A stretch of DNA of 64,000 nt. It comes from Saururus chinensis. Taxonomy: Eukaryota > Streptophyta > Magnoliopsida > Piperales > Saururaceae. The notes beneath the pieces were generated by a model, which worked only from the letters and a program-made list of their open reading frames with translations, did not search any database and was not told the origin of the DNA. A program made the position numbers and the translations under genes. Position 1 is the stretch's first letter. Every line of letters begins with the position of its first letter. Positions 43,971 through 56,265 of the stretch are shown here, piece by piece. The stretch lies in contig CP141143.1 of NCBI GenBank assembly GCA_035235625.1, forward strand, positions 42,021,178 through 42,085,177, written 5' to 3'.

Positions 43971-44174
43971 ATGTTTGCGCGCTCAGGTAAGTAGTATCAT
44001 GGATCTACTCTTACCTGTTTGATCCAGTGCCCCATGAGAATTGGTGTGCCTTACCTTCAGAAAAGTCCATGGCGTCTAGTCACTCCCCGGAGGTTAAGGT
44101 GTTGCCCCAGTGGCATTCTTTTCCATTTCGACGCTGGAGCTTATTAGTTGTAATGAGCTTCAGTGGTCGTTGAT

Positions 44175-44620
44175 ATGTGTACAATTATGAGTACGACTGT
44201 ATGAGTGTGAGCACGACTGTAAGCATATGAGTATGAGCACGACTGTAAGCGTATGAGTATGAGCATGACTGTAAGCGTATGAGTATGAGCACGACTGTAA
44301 GTGTATGAGTATGACTGTAAGAGTATGTGTATGAGTACGATTGTGAGAGTATGTTTCTGAGTAAGACAGTAAGTGTGATTTTGTGTAAGCTGTATGAGTA
44401 AGGTCGTACGAGTATGATTGTACGAGTAAGGTCGTACAAGTATGAGTATGTTGTACGAGTATGTGTACGGTGGTACGAGTAAGTGTGTATGACCCTGGAT
44501 AAGGGTGTTTGTGTAAGTTTAATTTGATGTTATGATTTTGGCATGATGGTGCCTTTGGTATGACTTTGGCACGATGGTGCCTTTGGTATGATGGTGCTTT
44601 TGGTATGTTTGTATGCGTAT
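44175..44620 (+). repeat. GTATGAGTATGAGCACGACTGTAAGC array and GGCACGATGGTGCCTTTGG repeats
   Basis: Short, imperfect tandem units of GTATGAG, TATGAGCACGACTGTAAGCG and TACGAGTAAGGTCGTA run to about 44490. 44535-44605 then repeats TTGGCA(T/C)GATGGTGCCTTTGG three times. Confidence 0.8.
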
Positions 44621-45774
44621 GAGCATGATATTGATATGCCTATCTGCTTCATGTTTGAGTTGCATGAACGCATGTATTTATGAACTTATTGAGTTCACCG
44701 TTTGGGATTTCCCCTACTCGGTATTTTCCTACTGAGTATAAAAATACTCATTACCCTACTTTTTAGCCCCGTTGTACGAGAGGTTTTGTAGGTTTGTGCG
44801 GAGAGCTCCTGGAGATAGATGCTCATTTCAGCGGTGGATTGATTCCTGTTAACTTAGGTATCTGCTTGACTCACTGTGAGTTTATTTGTGTCACGATCCG
44901 ATGTATTGGGTGAGACGAGACGTTAAGATGTTTATATTCTGGACTTTCGTTTGGATTAGACTGTGGACTGTTATGGGACTTGCACTCAGGGATGCCTGGG
45001 AGAGATTTGTATTTAAAGTCTATGATCATAGCAATTTATTCATACGTGTATTTTTTAGTAGTGCCTGATGATATTTGCTTTGGCCGTACGATGTTTGACC
45101 GTATGATGAAAATATTTATATAAAAAATGGATGTTTAGTGTTTTAAATTATAAACTATTTTATCAGGTTTCAATTTCGTCATTTTTCCTCCGATTTATAG
45201 ATGTTATATTGCAAAAAATTTTCGTGAATTTTAAGGAAAATGTATGAAAAATCTCAGGCGTTATAGATAGAGCGAGACATGTGTATGTGGTTATGATCCC
45301 GCTCAGTAGTACAACGAGATGTACGATTTCGTTGATTTATTAATTTCTGCTTTACTCCGATAGATTACGAGTTTCAGTATGATTTCGACTCAATTTTAGT
45401 ATATACATATTTTAACGTATATGAATTTGTGATGTGTGATGTATGTAGTAGCTAGTAGGCAGAACTACGTTCGGATCCAATTGTGTTGGAATAATATCCA
45501 ATACATACATAGGCAACCAACGACAAGGCAACGTTGGCCCGATTCAAATTAATTATAAATATATGCTTTATTCTGTTTTACACACGACAAACTATGAAGC
45601 TTCGTTGTGTGTATGTGTTCGTTACAACCTAAGTCTACGTACGAGGAAGCTTTGAAGCTCCGTAGTGCATAGACTAACGTTGTACCTCTCGCACATAGAT
45701 GATGATTCCCGGCTCAAGAAAAGAAAATTTTCTATTAGTGATTTTTTGGGCCCGGCTCCGGTCGGGTTGTTACA

Positions 45775-47214
45775 ATAACTCTTCATAAGCAGTACATTCA
45801 GAGGGATACTACGTGTTGCCTAATTGATGTGTAACATGTCCATAACAACTCTTAAGTTGGAGCCCGAATTTCTTTTCTTGGGTACTAGTCTCTCAAATGG
45901 GATCTCAATGCTCTAGCTAAAAGAAGTTACCCTTCAAAATTTGTCAATAGTGTTTTCCCCGTAAGAAAATCTTTTAGAACATGGCTATATGTACCCCACT
46001 GAACTCCTCCATCCTCAAAATAAAGTAAAAAATCTCCTATTTATTTTCTACTTAAGTGCATCAACATTCTTTCATTGATTTCCTCCTACTCCCCTAAGAA
46101 TTGAACCTTAAAAATTAACCTATTTTTCCAACTCCAGCAGCAATAACCTCCTCTTTACCCTCATTTTTTTCTTTTTTGTTATGGGCCAGCCAGGATTAGG
46201 CAATTTTGGCCACAACTATCCACTAGAGCCAGGCTAGGCCAGGACAAGTCTAGTCATGGCCACTACAGTCAAGTTCGGCCAACAACCTAGCTACCACCAA
46301 AGAGGGGGGGTTGTGGATGAGGAAGAAGGGGGCTAAGGCCAGGTTGCCAACAACCATGCCAAAGAAGAAAGAGAGGGGAAAATGAGTTAAAGAGAAATTA
46401 AAATATATATTTAAATGTACAAAATAGGTAAGAAATTTTAGTAGGTAGATTAGGTATAAATAGAAAATGGGAGACAAGAGGAAGTGAACCGGGTGGAAAC
46501 AACAACGTTCTTATTTGTATGATCACTATCTAGACTATTGAGAATCTGTCTTCATCAAAATGGACTCACAAATAGATGGTAAAAGAAATCATGACCGAGT
46601 TTTCTATTACAAGGAAACGACTCATTACTCTGTAAAATTAAGCATCAAGCGTCACGTGGTTGTTTTAATAATGCATAAAGGTAGAGATATAAACAATCGT
46701 GCTTACAATTAGGATACTCGTGCCCCTCAAACTTCAAAAGGGCAACATATTCTAATTCTCTCCATTTTTGACAGCTTTTACTAAATACTTTTTATATTCT
46801 CGACTGACAAGGAGCGAAGCTTGTATAGGAGCCCTTGATATTTAAAATCAAAGATGTATATATTAACATATTATTATTCATGCTAATATGCGCCTACCAT
46901 ATACACTCGATCTCACGAGTAAAAGATTTATATAAATAACTTATTCAAGACCCGTCAGCTAATACGAAAAACGCTTGACTTATGCTGTAACCATTTTGAA
47001 TGAAAGACTTTGATGCGAATCGGACGGACTGACATCATCTGCCGCTACCTTTTTATATTTTTCTTTCTGGCGTTACCTTTAAAGTGGTTCTACTAAAAAA
47101 TATTTAAAAATAACAATTGAACAAGGCTATAGTTAAGTAGTAACCATCTGCCTATATGTTGCAGCATCACGTGTGGTCCGAGTACCTGAAAATTGAAGTA
47201 TAGGGTGTAAAAAA
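45775..47214 (+). repeat. Duplicated segment, copy 2 (uninterrupted)
   Basis: Collinear with 35420-38283 minus solo LTR E. Its 3' end leads directly into the TATA box and coding region at 47230-47785, so it is the natural upstream region of that gene. Confidence 0.92.
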
Positions 47215-47229
47215 AGGAATAATAGAATC

Positions 47230-47237
47230 TATAAAAG
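47230..47237 (+). promoter_or_regulatory. TATA box of LFS-like gene
   Basis: TATAAAAG in GAATCTATAAAAGGGGCC. A start site about 30 bp downstream (near 47262) leaves almost no leader for the ATG at 47267 but a normal short one for the ATG at 47297. This favours the second ATG. Confidence 0.7.
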
Positions 47238-47296
47238 GGGCCAATCGTATCTGCTTTTGCACCCGTATGTCTCTAACCTTTGGGCCATTCACAGGC

Positions 47297-47785
47297 ATGG
47301 AGCCCGGGAGAGGCCAAGAGGCGGCCAATTCGGCAGGCAGAGCAAGCGCAAAAATCACTGGCTTCCCGGCGGATGAGGTCTGGCCGCTGGTAGCAGACTA
47401 CTGCAACGCCCACAGGTGGCTCCTGGGCGTGGACACATGCTACAAGGTAGAGGGCGACCCGGGCCGACCAGGCTGCGTCAGGTATTGCGGTCGGAAGGCG
47501 GCCAATGGACAAATAGAGGCCTGGGCCACCGAGAAGCTCACCGTCATCGACCCGGCCACGCGGACTCTGAGCTACAAGATTCTGGAAAACAACGCCGGAT
47601 TAGGGGGCTACGAGGCGACCTTCAAGGTGCTGCCCGATTCTGTGGGAGGCTGCATCATCGAGTGGTCATTCGTGACTGATCCGGTGGCCAGCGGGGGAAA
47701 CGATAGGCTTCTCTCGTACGTACAGCTGAGTGTGCAGACCATGGCAAAAAGGATGGAAGAAGCGCTGCAACCTGCTTCTGCTTGA
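47297..47785 (+). CDS. Lachrymatory-factor-synthase-like SRPBCC protein
   Basis: Single exon, intact. From ATG 47297 the protein has 162 residues, starting MEPGRGQEAANSAGRASAKI; an in-frame ATG at 47267 would add ten residues. The sequence shows the polyketide-cyclase/START-like (SRPBCC) fold of plant LFS-like and PYR/PYL-related proteins: FPADEVWPLVADYCNAHRWL, then VDTCYKVEG, GCVRYCGRK, EKLTVIDPATRTLSYKILEN, GCIIEWSFVTDP and a C-terminal helix LLSYVQLSVQTMAKRMEEAL. Length and order fit the family. Known members bind small hydrophobic ligands, and in onion one converts a sulfenic acid to the lachrymatory factor; most plant homologues have no assigned substrate, so an enzyme activity should not be assumed. 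GC-rich coding sequence in AT-rich flanks. A TATA box lies at 47230, and AATAAGAATC near 47904 may be the poly(A) signal. The upstream region is duplicated at 35420-38283. MULE-2 begins about 180 bp after the stop codon. Confidence 0.88.
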   Translation: MEPGRGQEAANSAGRASAKITGFPADEVWPLVADYCNAHRWLLGVDTCYKVEGDPGRPGCVRYCGRKAANGQIEAWATEKLTVIDPATRTLSYKILENNAGLGGYEATFKVLPDSVGGCIIEWSFVTDPVASGGNDRLLSYVQLSVQTMAKRMEEALQPASA

Positions 47786-47963
47786 AATTTACGTGTATTC
47801 AAAATAATGCGTGGATTGTGGCTTGGAGAGCTGTTTGATCCTCTATGTATCTTGTGGACTTGCTGATTTCTTTACTTCTCGTTCACAGAAATTGTAATCA
47901 TGAAATAAGAATCATTTGGACAACGTTTGCACATCTCAGAAATTCAGCGAGTCCGAAATCGAC
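47786..47963 (+). other. 3' UTR and target site of MULE-2
   Basis: Likely 3' UTR of the LFS-like gene. The last nine bases, GAAATCGAC (47955-47963), should be the MULE-2 target duplication; its partner lies outside the window. Confidence 0.6.
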
Positions 47964-48639
47964 GAAAAATTTTTAGAAATAGACTCCACAAATGTCCGAA
48001 ATACAAAATTAGGCAAGAAATTTTAATTTTGCAAAATTAGACTTAGGCACATGCGAAACTCCCACACGTACGGTGCAAAATGGCATATATGCCCTTTCTC
48101 GTAATTAACTCCCCTCTTCGATTCCACTTTTGGCTTCCAAGTGATTGCAGTCGTCTCTCGCCGGAGATCGCCAACCAGATCCGACTCTCCTAGCCCCATC
48201 TTTACCTCTGCAATCTCCTCCTCCACCTCTGTGCAGTCACAGCCACTGTCCCGCTACTTTAACTCTCCTCTTCCAGCCTACTGATAAAGGAATGCACACC
48301 TCGTCTACGTGATCCTCCTCTCTCATGCCCCCCCTCTCTCCCACTCCTCTGTCCTACCTCTACCCACGCTCACAGTCCCATCCTCGGGTAGATTTTCATT
48401 GTCTTTGCACCCTTGGTAAAGTTTTCATCCGTCGGCCCTCTGAAGCTTGGGCTTCATAATAGATTGGCTAGGTAAGATCCCTGATCCCTTATTTTTTGCA
48501 TAACCAAATAAATATTAAGGTAGTTTCAATGATTTTTGGCTCAGAATGGGTGCTATAATTTTCTTTGATATGATTGCTTCCACTCAGAAGTTTATCCATG
48601 AATTATTTACGATATTGGTTGAATGTTTGTACTAGCTGC

Positions 48640-49145
48640 GATTTCACAACAACTAATTTTCTCTATGTTCTGTCAAATAGATACTTATTATATGTTTGTC
48701 AACATTTGCTTTGCTTGTGTAAATTTTTTTATTTTCTCAAGTTCTGTTATCTTGAGTTTTAATATTTGTTTTGCTGGCCACGTTGGGTTCCTTTGCACTG
48801 TGATTTGTTTGGTCTTTGTCACTGTCACTATTGTTTCTTTTAGGTTCTCCTTTATATTTCTACAATTAATTATATAAACATGTATAAAATTGCATACAAT
48901 TCCTGCACAAATATATCCATTTAATTTTTTTCTGCATGATTTTCTCTATGTTTTGTTAAATAGATACTTTATGATATGCTTGCCCAGAAACATTTGCTTT
49001 GCTTGCTGTGTAATTGTTTTCATTTTCTCAAGTTCTATTTTCTTGAGTTTTCATATTTGTTTTGCTGGCTAGGTTGGGTTGTGGTAAGAGTTCCTCTGCA
49101 TTGTGATTTTTTTGGTCTTTGGCATGGTTGTTTCTTTTAGGTTAT
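48640..49145 (+). repeat. ~290-bp tandem duplication in MULE-2 left arm
   Basis: TTTTCTCTATGTTCTGTCAA (48656) and TTTTCTCTATGTTTTGTTAA (48939) start two diverged copies, each containing ATTTGCTTTGCTTG, ATTTTCTCAAGTTCT, TTGTTTTGCTGGC and GTTGGGTT. T-rich and non-coding. It has no counterpart in MULE-1. Confidence 0.8.
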
Positions 49146-49839
49146 GGAAAATTATCATGTATAATTTTCACTTCTGCGTGATATCACTACGACCTTTGCA
49201 ATTCTACTTTTTTGTATTGTAGCTCTGTTCATGTAATGATTCCATAATATTTAGTTGCAATCATTGATTATAATTTGCAATCAGTGTTTATAGTTGCCAA
49301 GTAGTTCATATTATGGTTGAGTTCATTATCTTGTTGGAGTTAATGCTTAATATATGTGTTGATGATTATGTCTCTGCTAAGGATTGCAAATGAGCCGTTG
49401 GTGGTTTTAATTTAAGTGGAAGACAAAATATTTTCTATATAGTGGATTTGGAGGGAGGTTGTGTACTAATATTCTCTTTGACAATAGGGAGAATTTTGTC
49501 CAATTGCTTCCTCTCCTAGCATATTTTTTGCATCGATTTTTGGATTATTTCTTCATTTCTTTTTGTGACAGGGAATAGATTTTTGTATTCATGTTTGGAA
49601 AAAATTCTTTAGATCTATATGGGTTGGTCACAGAAGTTGTTTTTTTTTTTGCTATTTGAGTGGGGCATATAACTTAATAAATGATAGAGAATAAACAACA
49701 CCATTTTATGAGCTTCTCATTAGTTTTTTGTATGTTGATCAATTCTTCTCATTTGCTTTCGACACACATAATTTCAGGGCACTCGCTTTGGAACTGCTCA
49801 GGCTTTATAGTTAATTCATTTACTCATGACTATGATGTG

Positions 49840-50790
49840 ATCTGATATCTAGCGAGTAGGAGACCATATAACCTAGTTTATATAGTTAAAACAAAGTTAA
49901 CTGATGTTGCCTGGTAGATGGTATGAGGTTTTTAATTTTTCAAAGTACATTGTGTGGTCATTAGATATGCTCAATATGGGTTTACAAGGAAGGTTTGAAT
50001 GCTTTGATATGCTATATAACGAGTAGTATACCATATGACCTAGTAGATAGAATAATACAAAGTTGACTGATACATCCTAATTGTTGACTGGTAGATGGTA
50101 AGAGGCTCATATTTTCCGAAGTACATTACGAGTTCATTAGATTTGTAATAGTTATGTTTACATATGGGTAGATAAATAAGAGTGTTATTAAGTAAATATG
50201 TCAACTTGATCTTTTGTGTTTGGTGCTTAGTTAGTATACTTGTAATATATTTTAATAGATGGAAAGTAAGTAAATGAATAGTATGTTTTGTTGTTAGGGT
50301 AAGTAAGGAAAATACACGTAATCAGTTTTATTCATGCCTATGATGTGATCTTATATCTAGCGTGTAGGAGACCATATAACCTAGTTTATATGGTTAAAAT
50401 AAAGTTAACTGATGAATCCTAACTGATGACTGGTAGATGGTAGGAGGTTTTTCATTTTTCAAAGTACATTGTGTGGTCATTAGATTTGCTCAAGATGGGT
50501 TTACAAGGTAGGTTTGAATGTTGTGATATGCTATATAACGAGTAGTATACCATATGACCTAGTAGATGGGATAATACAAAATTAACTAATACATCCTAAT
50601 TGTTGACTTGTAGATGGTAAGAGGCTTATATTTTCCGAAGTACATTTGGGTGATCATTAGATTTGCACAATTTGTGTTATACTATCATGAGTATGGTGTG
50701 ATCTAATATTTATTGACGACAATACCGTATAACCTAGAATATATGGTTAGAAGATTGTTAACTGATTTCAATTAATTGTTGACTGCTAGT
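49840..50790 (+). repeat. Left cluster of TAACTG motifs in MULE-2
   Basis: Copies of GTTAACTGAT...CTAACTG(T/A)TGACTGGTAGATGGTA occur near 49895 (shortened), 50060, 50402, 50580 and 50757, in the same orientation and order as 4985-5730 in MULE-1. Confidence 0.85.
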
Positions 50791-50979
50791 TAACTGATTT
50801 CGACTAAATCTATCCCTTCACTTCACCGTAGTACACTTATATGTTCACCTCCCCAAGGCATGCAAGGGGCAGCGGAGGAGAAGCCAAGGCAGAGACCAAG
50901 TAGGTGGAGGCCAACATTGAGGTGCCAGATAGTTTCACAGTGTATAGAGTGATTATGCTAGATCAAAAGATGGGATGTA

Positions 50980-51257
50980 TTTGGAGAGGAAAATTCTACA
51001 CATAACATAGTTTCTTCATTAGGCGTTGGTGGTTGCAGGTGGAAGTATAAAACCATAATTCCTATCGACTCGGACAATGAAGATGTTAAACTTTAGGTGG
51101 GGAACATAGATATGGTGTTACACCTTATCTATGTTTCCCATCTTACATTTAACATCTTCATCGTCTGAGTCGATAGTAATTATGGTTCTATACTTCCTCT
51201 TGCCACCAGCAATGCGTAATGATTCAACTTTGTAATGTGCATGACTGATTACTCTCC
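50980..51257. repeat. Long inverted repeat (hairpin) in MULE-2
   Basis: Counterpart of hairpin 1. The arms fold around TATGGTGTTACACCTTATC (about 51121). The right arm read on the minus strand gives GKRKYRTIITIDSDDEDVKC without a stop, the cleanest version of the peptide also seen in the MULE-1 hairpins. Confidence 0.85.
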
Positions 51258-51674
51258 AATCAAATTACATGTAATCACATGCCGCACATCATAGACTTAA
51301 TTATATTTTGTAGTTTCAGCCATCACTTGGTCACGGTGGATAATGTATACCCAAAAGTATTTAATGGTTAGCAAATGCCTTTGTATATAGTTTTGTTGAT
51401 AATGTACAAGCGAATGTTTCATAGGGTTAGAACTGCCATAATTTATTGATTATGGTGAGTGGATTGGTGGAAATATAAATAGTTTTTAATGCATTCATAT
51501 ACAATTCCGTTGTTGTTATAATGATGATGATAAATATTATTTAGAACAATATAAAATGAAAAGCTACAGCTTCCCATAGACGTCATTACAAACACAGATA
51601 GAGTTAAATAAATTCAATATTGATGGTCAGAAATGTTATTTTCGTTGGCTGGGACAATTACGAAAGGGTCATGT

Positions 51675-52205
51675 TAATATGAGCCCGGGTTCACGCACAG
51701 TCACGTCTGGCCCTGTGCTATGGGCAATAAAATATACATCTGGATGGGGTATAATATTCATATAACGGGCCTCATATAGCCCGGGCACACGCATGTGTGC
51801 GTTAGCCCGAGATCATACAAATGGTAACGAAAAGTAAATTTTAATAGGAGCCCGGCCTCTCGTGTGTCTACGTGAGCCCAGGATACACGGCCAATCCGAA
51901 GTACATCCACTGGCCCATATTCATCATAAAAACGGGTCTGATATAGCCCGTTGACATGCATTTGTGCATTAGCCCGGGCTCATATAAATAGTACTCTAAA
52001 CGAAAAATTAATAGGAGACCGGAAATGAGCGCTTCTACTTGATCCCGGGCTCCATGGTCAATCGGATGTACATCCGAATATCCGATGGCCCATAAAACAT
52101 AGGGTCATTTAAACCCTTAGACTATTATGGGTCATCGGATCTAAATCGATGTAATTGCCCATAGAGCTCGGTCTCACGTAGATACACGTGTGCACGGGCT
52201 CCTAT
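51675..52205. promoter_or_regulatory. GAGCCCGGGCTC palindrome cluster in MULE-2
   Basis: Same layout as 7470-8000, with AGCCCGGGCTCATATAAAT (about 51971), GAGCCCGG (about 51849) and ATCGGATGTACATCCGA (about 52062). Copies are somewhat more decayed. Confidence 0.55.
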
Positions 52206-55200
52206 AAATTTTTTCCTTAATAATATATGCATTTCGCATCATATTTCCATGGTGTATGAAGAGAATCAATAATCATCGCCACGTTTGATAAGTCCACACA
52301 CGTGCTGCATATAGTAGACATGGGCCATACCTCGTCATAAAGGCGCAAAACCGTGAAAATCCCCGACGCACTTTCTTCTTAACATGCCTCCGAAGGTTTC
52401 TTCCTGGGCTAACTGCTGAGGTATTTTCTTACGGTTCCATATTCTTGTCTCCCTAATGGCAGATTAGATGACTTAGGTTGGCGGAAGGTGGCTGTCGAAT
52501 AGCAGTCTCTGCATATGGATGCATGGAGGAAGACACAGATAGTCACGTTTCTACCTAAAGGTGTCCCTACCGGAACAGTGGTAATGTTGGATGTGGAGAA
52601 TATGTTAATGTTTGTACTTTTGGATGAACTACTTCTTACCTGATATGCTCTGCAGATGAAACAACAACGACAACTAATTTTTCGGTGTGGAGATGGTGGG
52701 CAAAAGCTTTAACTGATCCATCTCAACTGATAACTGTTAGTAGCGTTTAACATAGGTAACTCGCGGGTACACAAACTCTTGTCTTGTGTATGTACTTACA
52801 TGGGTCGGTGTGCCGCATGTACAGTTGTAATACATGAATTTAAGTTTGAGGTTAAGAATGAAATTGATGCCCGTTCAGAGAAAGTTGTTTCAAATTTGTG
52901 ACGGATATCATTGACTGATAAGTATCAATTGATAACTGCCAGAGCCTAACTGACCTAACTATATTGTGTATGCAGATGGATATAGATGAGCAGCCTCTGT
53001 TATGTGTGTGGGGTGCGGAGTGGGATGCAAGTCGACACAATTATGATTGCTCCAATGCCAAGTCAGATCTCATATTTGTTACAAGCTCATTGACATATGA
53101 TTCCTTGGTGCCTATGATTTACAAATTAATAGGATGTTGTAGCAGGGAATACTCTTTAAAGATGAGTTTTACATATCCTTTGGCAATCCCCATGGACGTA
53201 CCTGCAACGAAAATATGTGATACTAGGACTCTTCAGTGTTTTCTAAGATATGCCAAGACCAGGCACGATGGTCTACCATTGATAATAACCAAAGTGCGAC
53301 ATGTACATGCGTTCCACGAATGTGAGCCGAATATTGATGTATCAGAATCAAAGATGAACGAGTCGATTATTTTCAATGATGCCGAAGAGCTTAGTAGACA
53401 TGCAAATGAAGTGAAGTAGGAGTGAGGCCTGGCATTGAAACCAATGATAATTTGGCTAGTGCTGCTTCGGATATGGACATATTGTACATGAACACAATGG
53501 ATTTTAGTGACGACCAGGAAGTAGATGACTTACTACGTGAGGCCAGGGAGTTGGAGGCAAAGAAACCTCCTCCTGTTTACCTAAATTTGCAATCCGATTC
53601 TGATGAAGAACTAGTAGATGTCCCCATTGCAAGGCTTGAAGTGGATACAGTGAACATCTCCAATGATGAGGAGAATAATGCCAACTCAAATGGGGGTAAT
53701 GAAGCCGGAGGAGCAAATGATGAAATTAGTGGGCCAAACAAGATGTATAACATAGCCGAAGAAGATGTCATCTACAATGGATTGCAGGACCAGCTTGAGG
53801 AAGACATTAAATGCGATAAATTTGATTTGTATGATTATGATGAGGATGCCTACATTGTCGGAGTGGATGATGACATTTGGTATGGAAATGGTCAAAATGA
53901 GACTGCCACAGGGTCGGCCGGTGGAAGAGGGCCGCCTCCGAACTCAAATAAAGTGACCAACATTGACATGGCTGAAAGAAAGTGGTAAGAAGTATACAAT
54001 CATTATTATTATCTATTTTGTTTGCAAATTTATGTATGTGTAGTAACAGTTTACTGGTTTTAACTACAGTGACGATGAAGTACCAACAAGAGCTAATGCA
54101 GTAATGTCACTCATAAATAAAGGAGATGGTGGTGGGAGGGGGAAAGCACCACCATCAATTAGCAATTTTGGGAAAACTTTGGCACCAAACCAACTTCAAA
54201 GGTCATTTCATGTGCTTATGTAGTTAGTTAACTGATTATGCCTAACTTATAACTGTTTGTCTCATTCTAATAGCTATATAAATATAATCATTCAGCAGAT
54301 TGGATGCGAATGTGTGTGTGAACGAAGATCACAACATGGATGTGGAGGGTGATTTGTATGACTATGGCAAAGATCCGAATGTGCTTCTACTTGGGCAAGA
54401 GTTTATGGATAAGGACTCTCTGAAGCTACATGTACACAAGTATGCTATGCATAATAACTTCGAGTTCAAGGTAAAATATTCAAATAAATCTCGATTCACA
54501 GTTGTGTGCAATGTGTCGAGATGTCCATGGAGGTTACATGCTACGATAACTAATGGGTGTAGTATCTTCAAAGTGAAAGCTATGAACAATGTTCATACAT
54601 GTGGGAAACCAATATTTGGAGGAGATCATAAACAAGCAAAAGCGGGTATTATTGCTGATTCGGTAGTGAAATGACTTAGGAAACGTGTTGCTTATACTCC
54701 CAAGGATATTCAAGTTGATGTCGATTTGGAATATGGAGTTAAGATGAATTATTCGAAGGCATATAGGTCAAAGGTTGCGGCGTTTAACAAGTTAAGAGGA
54801 TCCTACGAGTCATTGTATGCTGAGTTGGCTACATACTTATATGAGTTGGAGAAGGCAAATCCGGGCACCTCAACTGCTATCCAGTACGACTCATCAGATC
54901 TGACATTCGAGCGATGTTTTGTTTCCTTTGGTTCAGCCATGGAAAACTTCAAGAGGTACATGCGACGTGTTATATGTATAGATAGCACATTCTTGAAAGG
55001 AAGGTACAAAGGGACTTTGTTCTTGATATCTACATTGGATAGTGAGAACCACATATACCCAATTGCTTGTGTTGTCGGAGAAGGAGAGAATAATGATGCA
55101 TGGGGATGGGTCCTTGCACATTTGGAAACCCGACTTGGTTACTTGGAGGGCCTAGTGATACTTTCTAATCAACATAGATCAATCAAATCACAAGTAGCTC

Positions 55201-55934
55201 AAATGTTTCCATATGCCGCACATGGATATTGTGCATTTCACATATCTCAAAACATGTTTGCACATTTCAAAGACAGAGGTTTGACCAGTAACTTCTTCAG
55301 GGCGGCTAAAGCATTTAGGCAGGAGACATATATGGAAAAAATGGCCATCATTGGGGAGAAAAACCCCGAGGCCTACAGTGGTTAACTGGAATTGATAAGT
55401 CACGCTGGGTTAATGCTTACTTTCCATCGCCCAGGTATAATATAGTCACATCCAACCCATGCGAAGTCTTCAATGGAATGCTTAGTGAGCAGCAATACTT
55501 CCCCATTGTCATGATCATTGAGGCAATCCGTTTGAAGGCTCAAGAGATGTGGTACAAGCGTGGATTGGAGGTTCAACAATGGAAGGGATACTTGACTAAA
55601 TATGCCGAAGCAAAGATTCAGAAGTGCAATGAAGCAGCTAGAGGGATGATTTGTTATCCCATAAGTGGCCATGAGGTCTTAACTAGATCTGAAAGAGGGG
55701 ATGATCAAGTTGACCTTATCGCAAAGACTTGTACATGTGGAAAGTTTCAACAAATGGAGTTGCCCTATGAACATGCGTTGGCAGCATGTGGCCACCAAAG
55801 ACTAAATTATGTTGACTATTGCTCCCCGTTCTACACAACAGAAACTTATAGGCAAATCTATAGCAAGGGAGTTGATCCAGTACTCCAATCTAAAAGCTGA
55901 GAGACTCCTGAAGATGTGAAGAGCCTTAAGTTGA

Positions 55935-56265
55935 TGTTGTGCCCGGCGTAGGTACAAGTGGTACGCAGGAGTTCTACGCAGAGAAAGGAAAAGAAGTTGG
56001 AAGAAAAGGAAAGGAGTTCTGGAATTACTTCAAACATGCAAAACAAAAGAGGAAGACAACCCCTTTATGGGGAGTCTCATTCTATACTGGGAGTCGCGCC
56101 CCACATTGGGAATTGTGCCACTATTGGGCCCGGTTCACCCGTGGTCCACTAGTGCGCCAGTTTTAAATAATCTAGAATACAATAATCAACTGCTAACTAG
56201 CCTAATGACATAATAAAAGTACTAAAATAAGGGAAATACTAAGTCTAGTGCACCCGTGCACAATA
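55935..56265 (-). repeat. 3' LTR of the gypsy element
   Basis: 331 bp. It carries a ~19-bp extra piece (TCATTCTATACTGGGAG, about 56077) that repeats the local GGGAGTC word, and its outermost TG (element sense) reads TA (56264-56265). Confidence 0.95.

Larger units (their letters stand above)
40389..45265 (+). mobile_element. Solo LTR B (family A) nested in LTR C (TSD GATAG)
   Basis: Starts TGTAAGGTCCCTGATTTTTC and ends TCTCAGGCGTTATA (CA end mutated to TA). GATAG stands at 40384-40388 and 45266-45270. It is 4.9 kb and collinear with LTR A. It lacks the D insertion but has expanded minisatellites. No internal region, no second LTR. Confidence 0.92.
38915..45774 (+). mobile_element. 3' LTR (C) of truncated Ty3-type element, interrupted by LTR B
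   Basis: Starts TGTAACACCCCGCTTTTCGA after a polypurine tract and ends CGGTCGGGTTGTTACA. The right flank is ATAAC (45775-45779), and the intact paralogous site at 35420-35424 is ATAAC too, confirming the right edge. The left side continues into internal sequence rather than ATAAC, so the 5' LTR and most of the body are gone. Without LTR B it is about 2.0 kb. Confidence 0.85.
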
